Part shown: piece after piece, positions 35,344 through 42,927 of the stretch
Numbering within the stretch: the first letter of the stretch is position 1
Layout of the letters: the number at the start of each line of letters is the position of its first letter
Source of the DNA: DASVWZ01 sp963715675
Lineage (GTDB): Bacteria > Acidobacteriota > Terriglobia > Terriglobales > Acidobacteriaceae
Reading direction: 5' to 3'
Assembly: GCA_963715675.1 (NCBI GenBank)
Contig: OY970265.1
Span: forward strand, 3,658,001 to 3,722,000
Length of the DNA stretch: 64,000 bases
The notes under the pieces: model-generated
What the model saw: only the letters and a program-made list of their open reading frames with translations
Databases searched by the model: none
Told to the model about the DNA's origin: nothing
Translations under genes and position numbers: made by a program

Positions 35344-38058
35344 TCATTTCTTCAGCTCCGCAGGCCAGTTCGTGGCCAACTCGAGCGGAGCCGCCGCTTC
35401 TTCTTCGGCGCGGTTCACCAGCAGGCGCTTTCCATCGGAAGAGACGTCGAACGATATGCCGATTCCGGGAGTAGGGGCGTGGAACAGACGCTGGGGCGCG
35501 CCGACTTCGATCTCAGAGACTTTCGCGATGACAGGGCAGACCAGGAAATCGTCCGCAAGATTCTTGTAGAACAGTTCCTTGCTGTTTCCGCTCCACGAGG
35601 GATAAGCGCCGCCGCTGGATGAAACCTTCCATTTCCCTTTGCCCGCCGGGAAACTCGTGATGTAAATCTCCAGTTGCCCGGATTCGTCGGATTCGTAAGC
35701 CACCCAGTGGCCGTCGGGCGAAATACGATAGGTGTAGAGGTTGGATTGCGGTGAAGGCGGCTGCACGATCGCAACCGGCTTGGCTTCCCCGGTGAGAGGC
35801 ACTATCCAGAGGGAAACCATTTTCTCGCCCGATCCCCAAAGATAGGTCAGATATTTTCCATCCGGCGACCATGCGGGATAGTGATAGTTATGTTGCTCGG
35901 CGATCAGTGTCTTTTCCGGCCCGCTACCATCGGCAGCCTTTGAGCGGATCTCAACGACGCCTCCGCCTTGCGTCGTTTGCGCGGAGAACATCAGCGTCTT
36001 TCCGTCCGGCGACCAGTAGGGGTCCTGAACCGCTTGCTGGTCGAAGGTGATGCGGGTTTTCGTGTTGCGCTCGAGATCGAGCGTCCAAACGCCGAGCTCG
36101 TTTACGAATGCCGCTCGCTTGTTATCCGGCGAGAGACGCACATCACGCACATCGACAACCGTACCCTCATGAGGGTCGTAGTCGGCCAGAGCCTTCCCCG
36201 AGCGGTCAAACCACACCAGGCGGCTTCTTGCCGAGGCGGCACTGCCTACCTGGTAAACCATCAGTCCATTCTGGGAAACGGCAAAAATACTGCGCCACAC
36301 ACCTACGTCGTCGCGGAGGTTGTTCACCAGCGGGGTTGGCGAACCCGACAAGGCGCCGGTTTGCGTATCGAAGGGCTGTGCCACCAGCGCCGTGCTAGCG
36401 CGATAAAGAAGATAGCCGGATGCATATTGCGCTGCCGAATCGGTCGCGATGACCAGTTTCGCTTCCGTGCTGTCGACAGATCCGAAGTAAACTCCATTCT
36501 GTTTGGGATCGCCCCCGCTATGACTGGTGGCGAGGAAGATAAAATGTCTGCCGTCGGGCAGAAACCAGGGCCAGCGATGAGTGTCGTGCTTGATCCTGTC
36601 GAGCACCGTTGCCGGGGCTGTCGTACCACCTTGCGCGCCAACTTTCACCAGCGCGCCTTGAAAATCCGGGGCGAACACAATCACATCGTTGGCGCTCCAG
36701 CTTCCTCCGCGCGCATTGGGCGCATCGGCCAGGGCGGCAACCGGGCCGCCCGTGGCGGCAATCTTCATCAGCTTACCGCCGGCAAAAAAGCCCACGTAAC
36801 GGCCATCCGGCGACCAGAAAGGATGCGAAGCACCGGCGGTGCCATCGAGCGCTTGCGCCGAGTTACTGCTTAGCGAGCGCACCCACAGTAGCTTCGCTTG
36901 GTCCGAGTGAGCGACGAAGGCGATCCTGTCGCCCTGCGGGGAGAGCACGGGCATGCCGCCAGCATCACCGGTGGTGTCGATGGAGAATCTGTCTGGCGCA
37001 GGGATTTCGGCGTGCAGCGACATCAGCTCTTCGGAAGATTTTGCCCACCGGTACCCGACGAAACCGGCGAAAGCGATGCAACCGAGCAGGAGCGCAGCCG
37101 ACCAGGCAGCCCAGGACTTGTTGAGCTGCGGAGACGGTTTTGCGGATTCGGCCGCCGCGCCGGCCCGCGTCGATTCGACCCAGCGCAGGTCCATAGCGAC
37201 GTCGTGCGCCGATTGGAAGCGCTCAGCGGGATCTTTAGCCAGGCACGCATGGACCACGCGAGCCAACATAGGCGGAACAAGCGGCTGGCTGGCGCTGATG
37301 GGCTCCGGATCCTTTTCCAGAATGGCGGTGAATACGCTGAGTTGCGACTTGCCTTCGAACGCGCGGCGTCCGGTGACCATCTCGTAGAGAACGCATCCGA
37401 AGCTGAAGAGGTCACTACGAGCGTCGGCCTCCGCTCCTTGCAGGACTTCCGGCGCCATATATTGAAACGTTCCCACGATCGAACCCTTCTGCGTGAGCGG
37501 TGACGCAGCCGAGGTAAGCGATGCAAGATTCATGGTCGGCGTGGAAGGAGTGAGCGGGCCGATGGAGCGCGAGACCACCGACAACTCTGGTTTTGCCAGC
37601 CCGAAGTCCATCAGCTTGGCGCCCGCTTTGGTCAGCATAATGTTCGCCGGCTTCAGATCGCGATGGATAATGCCTTGTTGATGTGCCTTCTCCAGGGCTT
37701 GTGCGATTTCAGTTCCGATCTTCAGAACTTGATCCAGGGGCAGGGTTGCTTTCTCCAGGCGCTCTGCGAGAGTTTGGCCTTCGAGATACTCCATGACCAG
37801 GAAGTTGGTGCCGTGCTGCGTGCCGATGTCGTAAAGCGTGCAGATATTGGCATGCTGAAGCGCGGAAATAGCTTTGGCCTCGCGCTCCATCCGTTGTTTC
37901 AATCCAGGGTCAGCGGAAAGATGCGCAGGCAGAACCTTGATGGCCACGGTTCGATCGAGGCGGGTATCCTTGGCGCGATAGACTTCGCCCATGCCGCCCG
38001 CGCCGAGGGGGGAAAGAATTTCATAGGGACCGAATCGCGTGCCAGCGGAAAGGGCCAT
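35344..38058 (-). CDS. Ser/Thr protein kinase with C-terminal TolB/WD40-like propeller
   Basis: A 904-residue receptor kinase. Kinase domain about 10-275: LGAGGMGEVYRAKD, K41, HRDLKPANIM (D134), MDFGLAK (D151), YMAPEVLQG. One membrane helix at about 313-336 separates it from the extracytoplasmic part. The remainder is PD40/TolB-like propeller units (FWSPDGRYVGFFAGGKLM, YWSPDGKTLMFSAQ, AWSPDGKYLTYLWG, RISPDGHWVAYESDESG), as in other acidobacterial PknB-type proteins. It could bind an extracellular ligand and signal inward; targets are unknown. A perfect TATAAT box lies only 11 nt before the ATG. Confidence 0.92.
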   Translation of the reverse strand: MALSAGTRFGPYEILSPLGAGGMGEVYRAKDTRLDRTVAIKVLPAHLSADPGLKQRMEREAKAISALQHANICTLYDIGTQHGTNFLVMEYLEGQTLAERLEKATLPLDQVLKIGTEIAQALEKAHQQGIIHRDLKPANIMLTKAGAKLMDFGLAKPELSVVSRSIGPLTPSTPTMNLASLTSAASPLTQKGSIVGTFQYMAPEVLQGAEADARSDLFSFGCVLYEMVTGRRAFEGKSQLSVFTAILEKDPEPISASQPLVPPMLARVVHACLAKDPAERFQSAHDVAMDLRWVESTRAGAAAESAKPSPQLNKSWAAWSAALLLGCIAFAGFVGYRWAKSSEELMSLHAEIPAPDRFSIDTTGDAGGMPVLSPQGDRIAFVAHSDQAKLLWVRSLSSNSAQALDGTAGASHPFWSPDGRYVGFFAGGKLMKIAATGGPVAALADAPNARGGSWSANDVIVFAPDFQGALVKVGAQGGTTAPATVLDRIKHDTHRWPWFLPDGRHFIFLATSHSGGDPKQNGVYFGSVDSTEAKLVIATDSAAQYASGYLLYRASTALVAQPFDTQTGALSGSPTPLVNNLRDDVGVWRSIFAVSQNGLMVYQVGSAASARSRLVWFDRSGKALADYDPHEGTVVDVRDVRLSPDNKRAAFVNELGVWTLDLERNTKTRITFDQQAVQDPYWSPDGKTLMFSAQTTQGGGVVEIRSKAADGSGPEKTLIAEQHNYHYPAWSPDGKYLTYLWGSGEKMVSLWIVPLTGEAKPVAIVQPPSPQSNLYTYRISPDGHWVAYESDESGQLEIYITSFPAGKGKWKVSSSGGAYPSWSGNSKELFYKNLADDFLVCPVIAKVSEIEVGAPQRLFHAPTPGIGISFDVSSDGKRLLVNRAEEEAAAPLELATNWPAELKK

Positions 38059-38367
38059 AGGTTCGCGTAATTATAGCCTGACCCGTACGCTGCCGAGGGA
38101 TGCGACGACTCTTGACGCGTCGCCTGCGATCCGGCGGGTGCAGGACCAGGCCTGGATGAGATCGCGCACGCTAGTACTATGGCCAGTAGTACGAAAGCGC
38201 ATGGCAAACCCATCCCGCCGACTAAATTTCACCTTCTGAACGCTTATCACTGCGCTTGCACCCGTAAATAAGAGAACATTTCCTCCAGCACGCTTAGCAA
38301 CCCGGAGTGCCATGCCGTCATTTGTAGAGCGGCCATTATTCAAATTGCAGAAATTAGGAGCTAAAAC
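38059..38367. other. Divergent intergenic region between kinase and secreted paralogues
   Basis: It contains the minus-strand TATAAT box (38070-38075) and a hairpin GTACTA-N7-TAGTAC (38174-38192). The ribosome site AGGAG precedes the first paralogue. Nothing else was recognised. Confidence 0.5.
38070..38075 (-). promoter_or_regulatory. -10 box close to the kinase start codon
   Basis: TATAAT on the minus strand, 11 nt upstream of the ATG at 38058. No good -35 is present. If used, the transcript would have only a 3-5 nt leader, and the ATG has no ribosome site. Confidence 0.45.
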
Positions 38368-39339
38368 GTGAGCAGAACAAAATGTTTTTTCCGCACCATG
38401 TTGTTTCTCATGATGTCGCTGGGAATGTTGTATGCCCAGATGCCGGCAGGGCTGAATCGTCCCGCCAGTGTGCCATCCGACTACGTGATAACGCCGTTCG
38501 GTTACTTTCATCCCTCGTGTGTCCGTCACGCCAAGAACGGAGAGACGGTGCTGTCCGATGGCCGCATCCGATTTGCCGATGGAACGGAGGAGACCAGCGC
38601 CGCGTCCTGTGATTTCCCCCGCTATTCACCCACGGGTCAATTGGTAGCTGAAGGCCCAACCAGCGCCGAGCCTTCCTTCATAAGTTGGGACTGGATTGAA
38701 TCCGGCCAAGTGGCAACGAAAACTTCGTACGGCAAAGTTACAGCCACCTGGACCGTCCCGCCGACCCCGAAAACCAATGACGGCCAGACATTGTTCTTCT
38801 TCCCCGCTCTTACCCATACCACCCTTCCTCCCCCCAACGAGGAGCCAATCATTCAGCCGGTGTTGGGATGGAATGATGGCCAGCAGGGGGCTGGGCCATG
38901 GAACATTGCCAGCTGGGACTGCTGTCCGCAGGGCATGACATGGTCGAGCACGCCGGTGACGGTTCTTCCCGGCGACAAACTCCTGGGCACGGTCACGACC
39001 ACTTGCAAGCCTGGAACTCAGGGCTGTGCGAAATGGAAAATCACCACCAAGGACGTGACCACGGGGAAAAGCACGACCTTAGTCACCAGCTTCAGCCAGA
39101 GCATGGAGTTTCCCTGGGCGCAATCCGGCGTGTTGGAGGTCTATAGCATCAACCAATGCAGCGACTTTCCGCCAAATGGCTCCACAAAATATAGCAAAGT
39201 AGCTTTGTATGATTACAACTTAAAGAAAATCGCAAACCCGGGCTGGTCTCCCATGTATTTCGTCAAGAAGGGCACCACCGATCCCTGGTGCAAATACCAC
39301 GTGACCACCACACCCACCACCGCAACGTTGGACTATTAG
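38368..39339 (+). CDS. Secreted beta-rich protein, first of two tandem paralogues
   Basis: A 323-residue exported protein. GTG start with AGGAG 8 nt upstream, signal peptide to about residue 23 (LFLMMSLGMLYAQ). It shares with the next gene the mature start MPAGLNRPASVPSDYVITPF and the core YGKVTATWTVPPTP, IIQPVLGWNDGQQG-GPWNIASWDCC, STPVTVLPGDKLLGT and SGVLEVYSINQCSDFPPN. The lectin/ConA-like sandwich pattern reminds me of fungal and plant secreted proteins of the eqolisin (G1)/neprosin kind, but the catalytic Gln/Glu pair was not identified, so no activity is claimed. Six or more cysteines suggest disulphides outside the cell. Confidence 0.75.
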   Translation: MSRTKCFFRTMLFLMMSLGMLYAQMPAGLNRPASVPSDYVITPFGYFHPSCVRHAKNGETVLSDGRIRFADGTEETSAASCDFPRYSPTGQLVAEGPTSAEPSFISWDWIESGQVATKTSYGKVTATWTVPPTPKTNDGQTLFFFPALTHTTLPPPNEEPIIQPVLGWNDGQQGAGPWNIASWDCCPQGMTWSSTPVTVLPGDKLLGTVTTTCKPGTQGCAKWKITTKDVTTGKSTTLVTSFSQSMEFPWAQSGVLEVYSINQCSDFPPNGSTKYSKVALYDYNLKKIANPGWSPMYFVKKGTTDPWCKYHVTTTPTTATLDY

Positions 39340-39359
39340 CCTTGCGGCAGAACTCCGGC

Positions 39360-39379
39360 GGCGGGCAGCCATGCCCGCC
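39360..39379. repeat. Hairpin between the paralogues
   Basis: GGCGGGCA-GCCA-TGCCCGCC, an 8-bp perfect stem 20 nt after the first paralogue's stop. No T-run follows, so termination is uncertain. Confidence 0.5.
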
Positions 39380-39473
39380 AGGGGTCCGCCGGGAGACGGG
39401 AAGGGTGTTTGGTCGGTTGGATAGCGTTCAACATTTCAGGTTTTTTCTTAGACTGCACCAACAGGAGGCAAGA

Positions 39474-40430
39474 GTGAATACAACGAAGTGGTTCTTATGC
39501 ACCATATTGGTTCTCGTGATGTCTGGGGGCGTGTCGTATGGGCAGATGGCGGCAGGACTGAATCGTCCCGCCAGCGTGCCGTCCGACTATGTGATCACGC
39601 CGTTCGGTTACTTTCATCCCTCGTGTGTACGCGAGATCAAAGCCGGCGAGACCTTGCTCGGCGATGGCCGCATCCGCTTCAAAGATGGAACCGAGGAAGC
39701 AGATGCTCCGTTTTGTGGTTTTCCGCGCTACACAGCCATTGGAGAGCTGGTCGAAGGCTCGGCTGGCTTCGGGCCTCTGTTTATAAGCTGGACTTGGATT
39801 GAGGCCGGACAGGTTTCGGCGAGCAGTTCTTATGGCAAGATTACCGCCAATTGGCCAGTCCCGCCGACGCCTAAGACCAACGACGGCCAGACCTTATACT
39901 TCTTCCCCGGCTTTATGGACAAAGAGAACACTCAGACCATTATCCAGCCCGTGTTGGGATGGAATGATGGCCAGGAAGGAGTTGGCCCATGGAATATCGC
40001 AAGCTGGAACTGCTGTCCGAGCGGCACAGCCAATTACAGTACCCCGGTGACTGTTCTTCCCGGCGACAAAATCCTGGGCACCATCAAGGGCGCATGCAAA
40101 GCCGGGAATAAGAATTGTCCGCAATGGGATATCACCACCAAGGACGTGACCACCGGTAAGAGCACAACCTTGAGCAATACGCCCAGCGAAGGGCAGATCT
40201 TCGACTGGGCACAGTCTGGCGTCTTGGAGGTCTATAGCATTTCCAAATGCAGCGACTTCCCGCCGAATCACTCCATAAAATTCACTAAAGTAGCTTTATA
40301 CGACTATAACTTCAAACAGATCACCGACCCGGGTTGGACCGCCGAGTACTGGGTCACCAAGGGCAGCACAAAACCATGGTGCAACTATCGTGCAAAAACA
40401 ACGCCCACCAGCGTAACGCTTGACTATTAG
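39474..40430 (+). CDS. Secreted beta-rich protein, second tandem paralogue
   Basis: A 318-residue protein closely related to the preceding gene over its whole length, including the signal peptide and the same GTG start with an AGGAGG site. The mature region keeps LNRPASVPSDYVITPFGYFHPSC, WPVPPTPKTNDGQTLYFFPG, QPVLGWNDGQEGVGPWNIASW, and ends KTTPTSVTLDY like its neighbour. The duplication covers gene and ribosome site. Differences are concentrated in the loop between residues 105 and 125 and in the cysteine-rich KGACKAGNKNC segment. Function unknown. Confidence 0.75.
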   Translation: MNTTKWFLCTILVLVMSGGVSYGQMAAGLNRPASVPSDYVITPFGYFHPSCVREIKAGETLLGDGRIRFKDGTEEADAPFCGFPRYTAIGELVEGSAGFGPLFISWTWIEAGQVSASSSYGKITANWPVPPTPKTNDGQTLYFFPGFMDKENTQTIIQPVLGWNDGQEGVGPWNIASWNCCPSGTANYSTPVTVLPGDKILGTIKGACKAGNKNCPQWDITTKDVTTGKSTTLSNTPSEGQIFDWAQSGVLEVYSISKCSDFPPNHSIKFTKVALYDYNFKQITDPGWTAEYWVTKGSTKPWCNYRAKTTPTSVTLDY

Positions 40431-40448
40431 CCTTGCAACAGAACCCAG

Positions 40449-40481
40449 CCCACTTCTCGCGCGCTCGGTGCGAGAAGTGGG
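40449..40481. terminator. Perfect hairpin between convergent genes
   Basis: CCCACTTCTCGC (40449-40460), loop of 9 nt, GCGAGAAGTGGG (40470-40481). It lies between the convergent paralogue and POTRA genes and could terminate from both sides, though neither side has a T-run. Confidence 0.5.
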
Positions 40482-40524
40482 ATTCAGCCTGAGCCCTGCC
40501 GAAGCGGATCGGCGCGCCCTGTCC

Positions 40525-41187
40525 CTACTGCAAGGTGGCTCCTTCATGGATGCTTATTTCGAGCGCGATTGTCTTGCTCTTTTCGTCCAAGGTCACCGAC
40601 GGGAGCGCGGTCATGGTTGTATTGCCCTTCTTGGCATAAGCGCCACGCAGCGCTTCCAATCCTCGCGCAACCGCGACAGTGTCAAATAGAGAGTTTGGCT
40701 TCAGTCGAAAGGTCGACCGCAGCTCTTCGTTTGACAGCAAAGTCGCACCTGAGAATGTGACGTCCTTTAGCCTGTATTGCTCGCCCGGGTGAGATCGAAT
40801 TCCGACCTTGAAATGATTCTTTTCATCCTGTTGTGCCGCTATCGGCTCGACGTCCACGCAGAAGTATCCCATCCGCTGAAACGACTCCCGGACCCTCTCC
40901 ATGATCTCGCGTCCCATGTCACAGGTGCGGTACTGGTGCTGCTCAACTTGATTGACGGTGTCCGCCAACATCTGAGGAGTTACGGAAGAGCCCAAGGTCG
41001 AGTAGCCGCCGCTAAAACTCGCAGAGCCGGCGTCGAGTTTCACCACATGGACTCGGACCTCCCGCTTAGTCTCAACCGAGCCGCACCCGGTCGCAGGGGT
41101 GGGCTGTCTCGGTCCGAGGCAGGCCGACTGGTCTTGTGCTTGCAGCAGTGCGCAGACTAGGAATGCAAAAAGAGCCGCTCCTTTCAT
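40525..41187 (-). CDS. Secreted POTRA-domain protein
   Basis: A 220-residue exported protein (signal peptide KGAALFAFLVCALLQAQ). The C-terminal half fits a POTRA fold: QYRLKDVTFSGATLLSNEELRSTFRLKPNSLFDTVAVARGLEALRGAYAKKGN, followed by KTIALEISIHEG, as in BamA/TamA N-termini. No barrel follows, so it is a stand-alone POTRA protein, perhaps an accessory of outer-membrane protein assembly or a partner of another translocase. Four cysteines (SACLG, TGCGS, RTCD, GYFCVD) may form disulphides. The ATG at 41187 lies close to a TATAAT box and has no ribosome site; an upstream TTG at 41193 is less likely. Confidence 0.75.
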   Translation of the reverse strand: MKGAALFAFLVCALLQAQDQSACLGPRQPTPATGCGSVETKREVRVHVVKLDAGSASFSGGYSTLGSSVTPQMLADTVNQVEQHQYRTCDMGREIMERVRESFQRMGYFCVDVEPIAAQQDEKNHFKVGIRSHPGEQYRLKDVTFSGATLLSNEELRSTFRLKPNSLFDTVAVARGLEALRGAYAKKGNTTMTALPSVTLDEKSKTIALEISIHEGATLQ

Positions 41188-41195
41188 GATCAAGA

Positions 41196-41201
41196 ATTAT
41201 A
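41196..41201 (-). promoter_or_regulatory. -10 box next to the POTRA gene start
   Basis: TATAAT on the minus strand, 8 nt before the ATG at 41187. Initiation at the usual 6-8 nt downstream would give a nearly leaderless mRNA. A possible -35 (TTGGCT) lies 20 bp upstream. Confidence 0.5.
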
Positions 41202-41296
41202 GTCCCCGCCGATGCACGTGTAGCCAAGCGCAAAAAACCACTGTAAGGGGCCGCGCCGTTGCCGCACAGGGCAGTGTCAGCTAAACTGACCTATCC

Positions 41297-42127
41297 ATGC
41301 CCCGCTCCCTCGACCCGCAACTGAAGCGTGCCCTTGCCGAGCGCGTTCGCTTCTATCATGAGCTGGGCATCTACGACTTTTACCGGCGCGGAACTGCCGA
41401 GCCCGGCGCAGCCGAAAATCCCGAAGCAATCTCCCAACCCCAACCAGAACAGCGAGAGGAAATGACGCGAACCGCCAAAGCCGTCACCGCAGTTGCCGTC
41501 GAAGAAGACATGTTTGCCGCGCCCAGATCCGAAGCTGCGGTCCCCGGCCCGGCGAAAGCGTTGCGTCTTATCCGCGAGGACATTGGCGACTGCACCCGCT
41601 GCCGTCTGCACAAGCAAGGACGCAAGCAGATCGTGTTTGGCGTGGGCAATCCCAAGGCCGCGCTGATGTTCATTGGCGAAGCTCCTGGCGCCGATGAAGA
41701 TCAGCAAGGCGAACCGTTTGTGGGCCGCGCCGGCCAATTGCTCAATAACATGATCAAGGCCATGGGCATTCGCCGCGAAGACGTTTACATCGCGAACATT
41801 ATCAAGTGCCGTCCGCCGGGCAACCGCACGCCCGAGCGCGATGAGTGCGACACCTGTTCACCTTTCCTGATGAGGCAAATCGCGGCGATCCAGCCGAAAG
41901 TTGTCGTCGCGTTGGGCGCTGTGGCCGCAAAAACCCTGTTGGCGATCAATGCGCCGATGTCGGAGCTACGCGGCCACTGGTATGACTTCCGCGAGACCCG
42001 GCTGGCAGTCACGTACCACCCGGCATTTCTACTGCGCGATCCGCGCCAGAAGAAAGAAGCCTGGAAAGATCTGCAAATGGTCATGCAGGAACTGGGTATG
42101 CCAGTGCCGGCGAAGGCCTCGGAGTAA
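41297..42127 (+). CDS. Family 4 uracil-DNA glycosylase (iron-sulphur type)
   Basis: A 276-residue DNA-repair protein that removes uracil from DNA. The C-terminal 190 residues hold the UDG domain: the cluster cysteines in CTRCRLHKQGR, IKCRPPGNRTPERDEC and the following CSPF, the GEAPGADEDQQGEPFVGRAGQLL active-site motif and the TYHPAFLLRDP motif. The first 80 residues are polar and Ala/Glu-rich, an extension also seen in acidobacterial relatives. The Cys pattern fits the 4Fe-4S cluster of family 4. Confidence 0.93.
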   Translation: MPRSLDPQLKRALAERVRFYHELGIYDFYRRGTAEPGAAENPEAISQPQPEQREEMTRTAKAVTAVAVEEDMFAAPRSEAAVPGPAKALRLIREDIGDCTRCRLHKQGRKQIVFGVGNPKAALMFIGEAPGADEDQQGEPFVGRAGQLLNNMIKAMGIRREDVYIANIIKCRPPGNRTPERDECDTCSPFLMRQIAAIQPKVVVALGAVAAKTLLAINAPMSELRGHWYDFRETRLAVTYHPAFLLRDPRQKKEAWKDLQMVMQELGMPVPAKASE

Positions 42128-42266
42128 GCTGGCTGGCCGGTTCCCGTCCGTATATTCGTTCTGGAATTCGATCACGTACGTATCTTTTCCGACACAGCGA
42201 TCGCGGCACCTTCGGTGCTACAATTTCAGCGAAAGCACCTTGACCGAAAGAAAAGAGGGCGTGCCC

Positions 42267-42728
42267 GTGTCCAGACTTGCACTGGTTCTTCCCGTATTGC
42301 TGCTGTCAGCGTTGTCGGTTTCCGCTCAACAGAGCCAACCACCGCCGCAGAGCCCGCCGCCTCAAAAGCCGTCTGTTTACGCCGCGATCCCGGCGGAAGC
42401 CGCCCGTCAGACTAATCCCGTCAAGTTCTCGTCCGAGTCGGTGGCCCGAGCCAAGAAATGGTGGACCCTCGACTGCGCCATGTGTCACGGCAAGGACGGC
42501 GCCGGAAAGGGCGACGTTGCCCAGGACATGAAGCTGCAAATCGTTGATTTCACTGATCCTGAAACGCTGAAAGACCACAGCGACGGCGAGATCTTCTACG
42601 TCATCAAGAACGGCCATCAGGACATGCCCCCCGAGGGGCCGCGCCTGAAGGCGGAAGAAGGCTGGGACCTGGTGAACTACGTCCGTTCCCTGGCCAAGAA
42701 GAAACTGGAGGCCGAGCAAAAGCCATAG
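42267..42728 (+). CDS. Small periplasmic cytochrome c
   Basis: A 153-residue exported monohaem cytochrome. Signal peptide (LALVLPVLLLSALSVSAQ), a Pro/Gln-rich linker, then the haem motif CAMCH, GKDGAGKGDVA, and a distal methionine candidate in GHQDMPPEG; ends with WDLVNYVRSLAKKK, the usual final helix of class I cytochromes. A GTG at 42267 follows GAGGG by 7 nt; a GTG two codons earlier has worse spacing. It could be an electron carrier to a terminal oxidase. The partner is not in the window. Confidence 0.85.
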   Translation: MSRLALVLPVLLLSALSVSAQQSQPPPQSPPPQKPSVYAAIPAEAARQTNPVKFSSESVARAKKWWTLDCAMCHGKDGAGKGDVAQDMKLQIVDFTDPETLKDHSDGEIFYVIKNGHQDMPPEGPRLKAEEGWDLVNYVRSLAKKKLEAEQKP

Positions 42729-42855
42729 CCAAAGCCGCCCGCAACCCGCACTTTAGTTGCTTTCGTGTGATGCCGGTCACATCCTAGCCAAGTGCTGGGT
42801 GCTAATTTGTGCATAGCAATCCTCCTTTTGTGAAATCTGATTGTTGTGGAGCCTC

Positions 42856-42884
42856 AGCCCGCCGGTGGACCGGCGGGCTTTTTG
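42856..42884. terminator. Strong intrinsic terminator
   Basis: AGCCCGCCGG-TGGA-CCGGCGGGCT, a perfect 10-bp G+C-rich stem, followed by TTTTTGTT on the plus strand. It ends plus-strand transcription from the cytochrome gene; 44 nt later the convergent PBP gene ends. Confidence 0.85.
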
Positions 42885-42927
42885 TTGGCATCACTGGAGT
42901 TGGCTGCTTGCAATGTGCTCACCCAGC

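Noticed and set aside
42730..42855. Small RNA gene before the terminator
   Set aside because: The strong hairpin can be explained as the cytochrome gene's terminator; no promoter or conserved structure was seen upstream.
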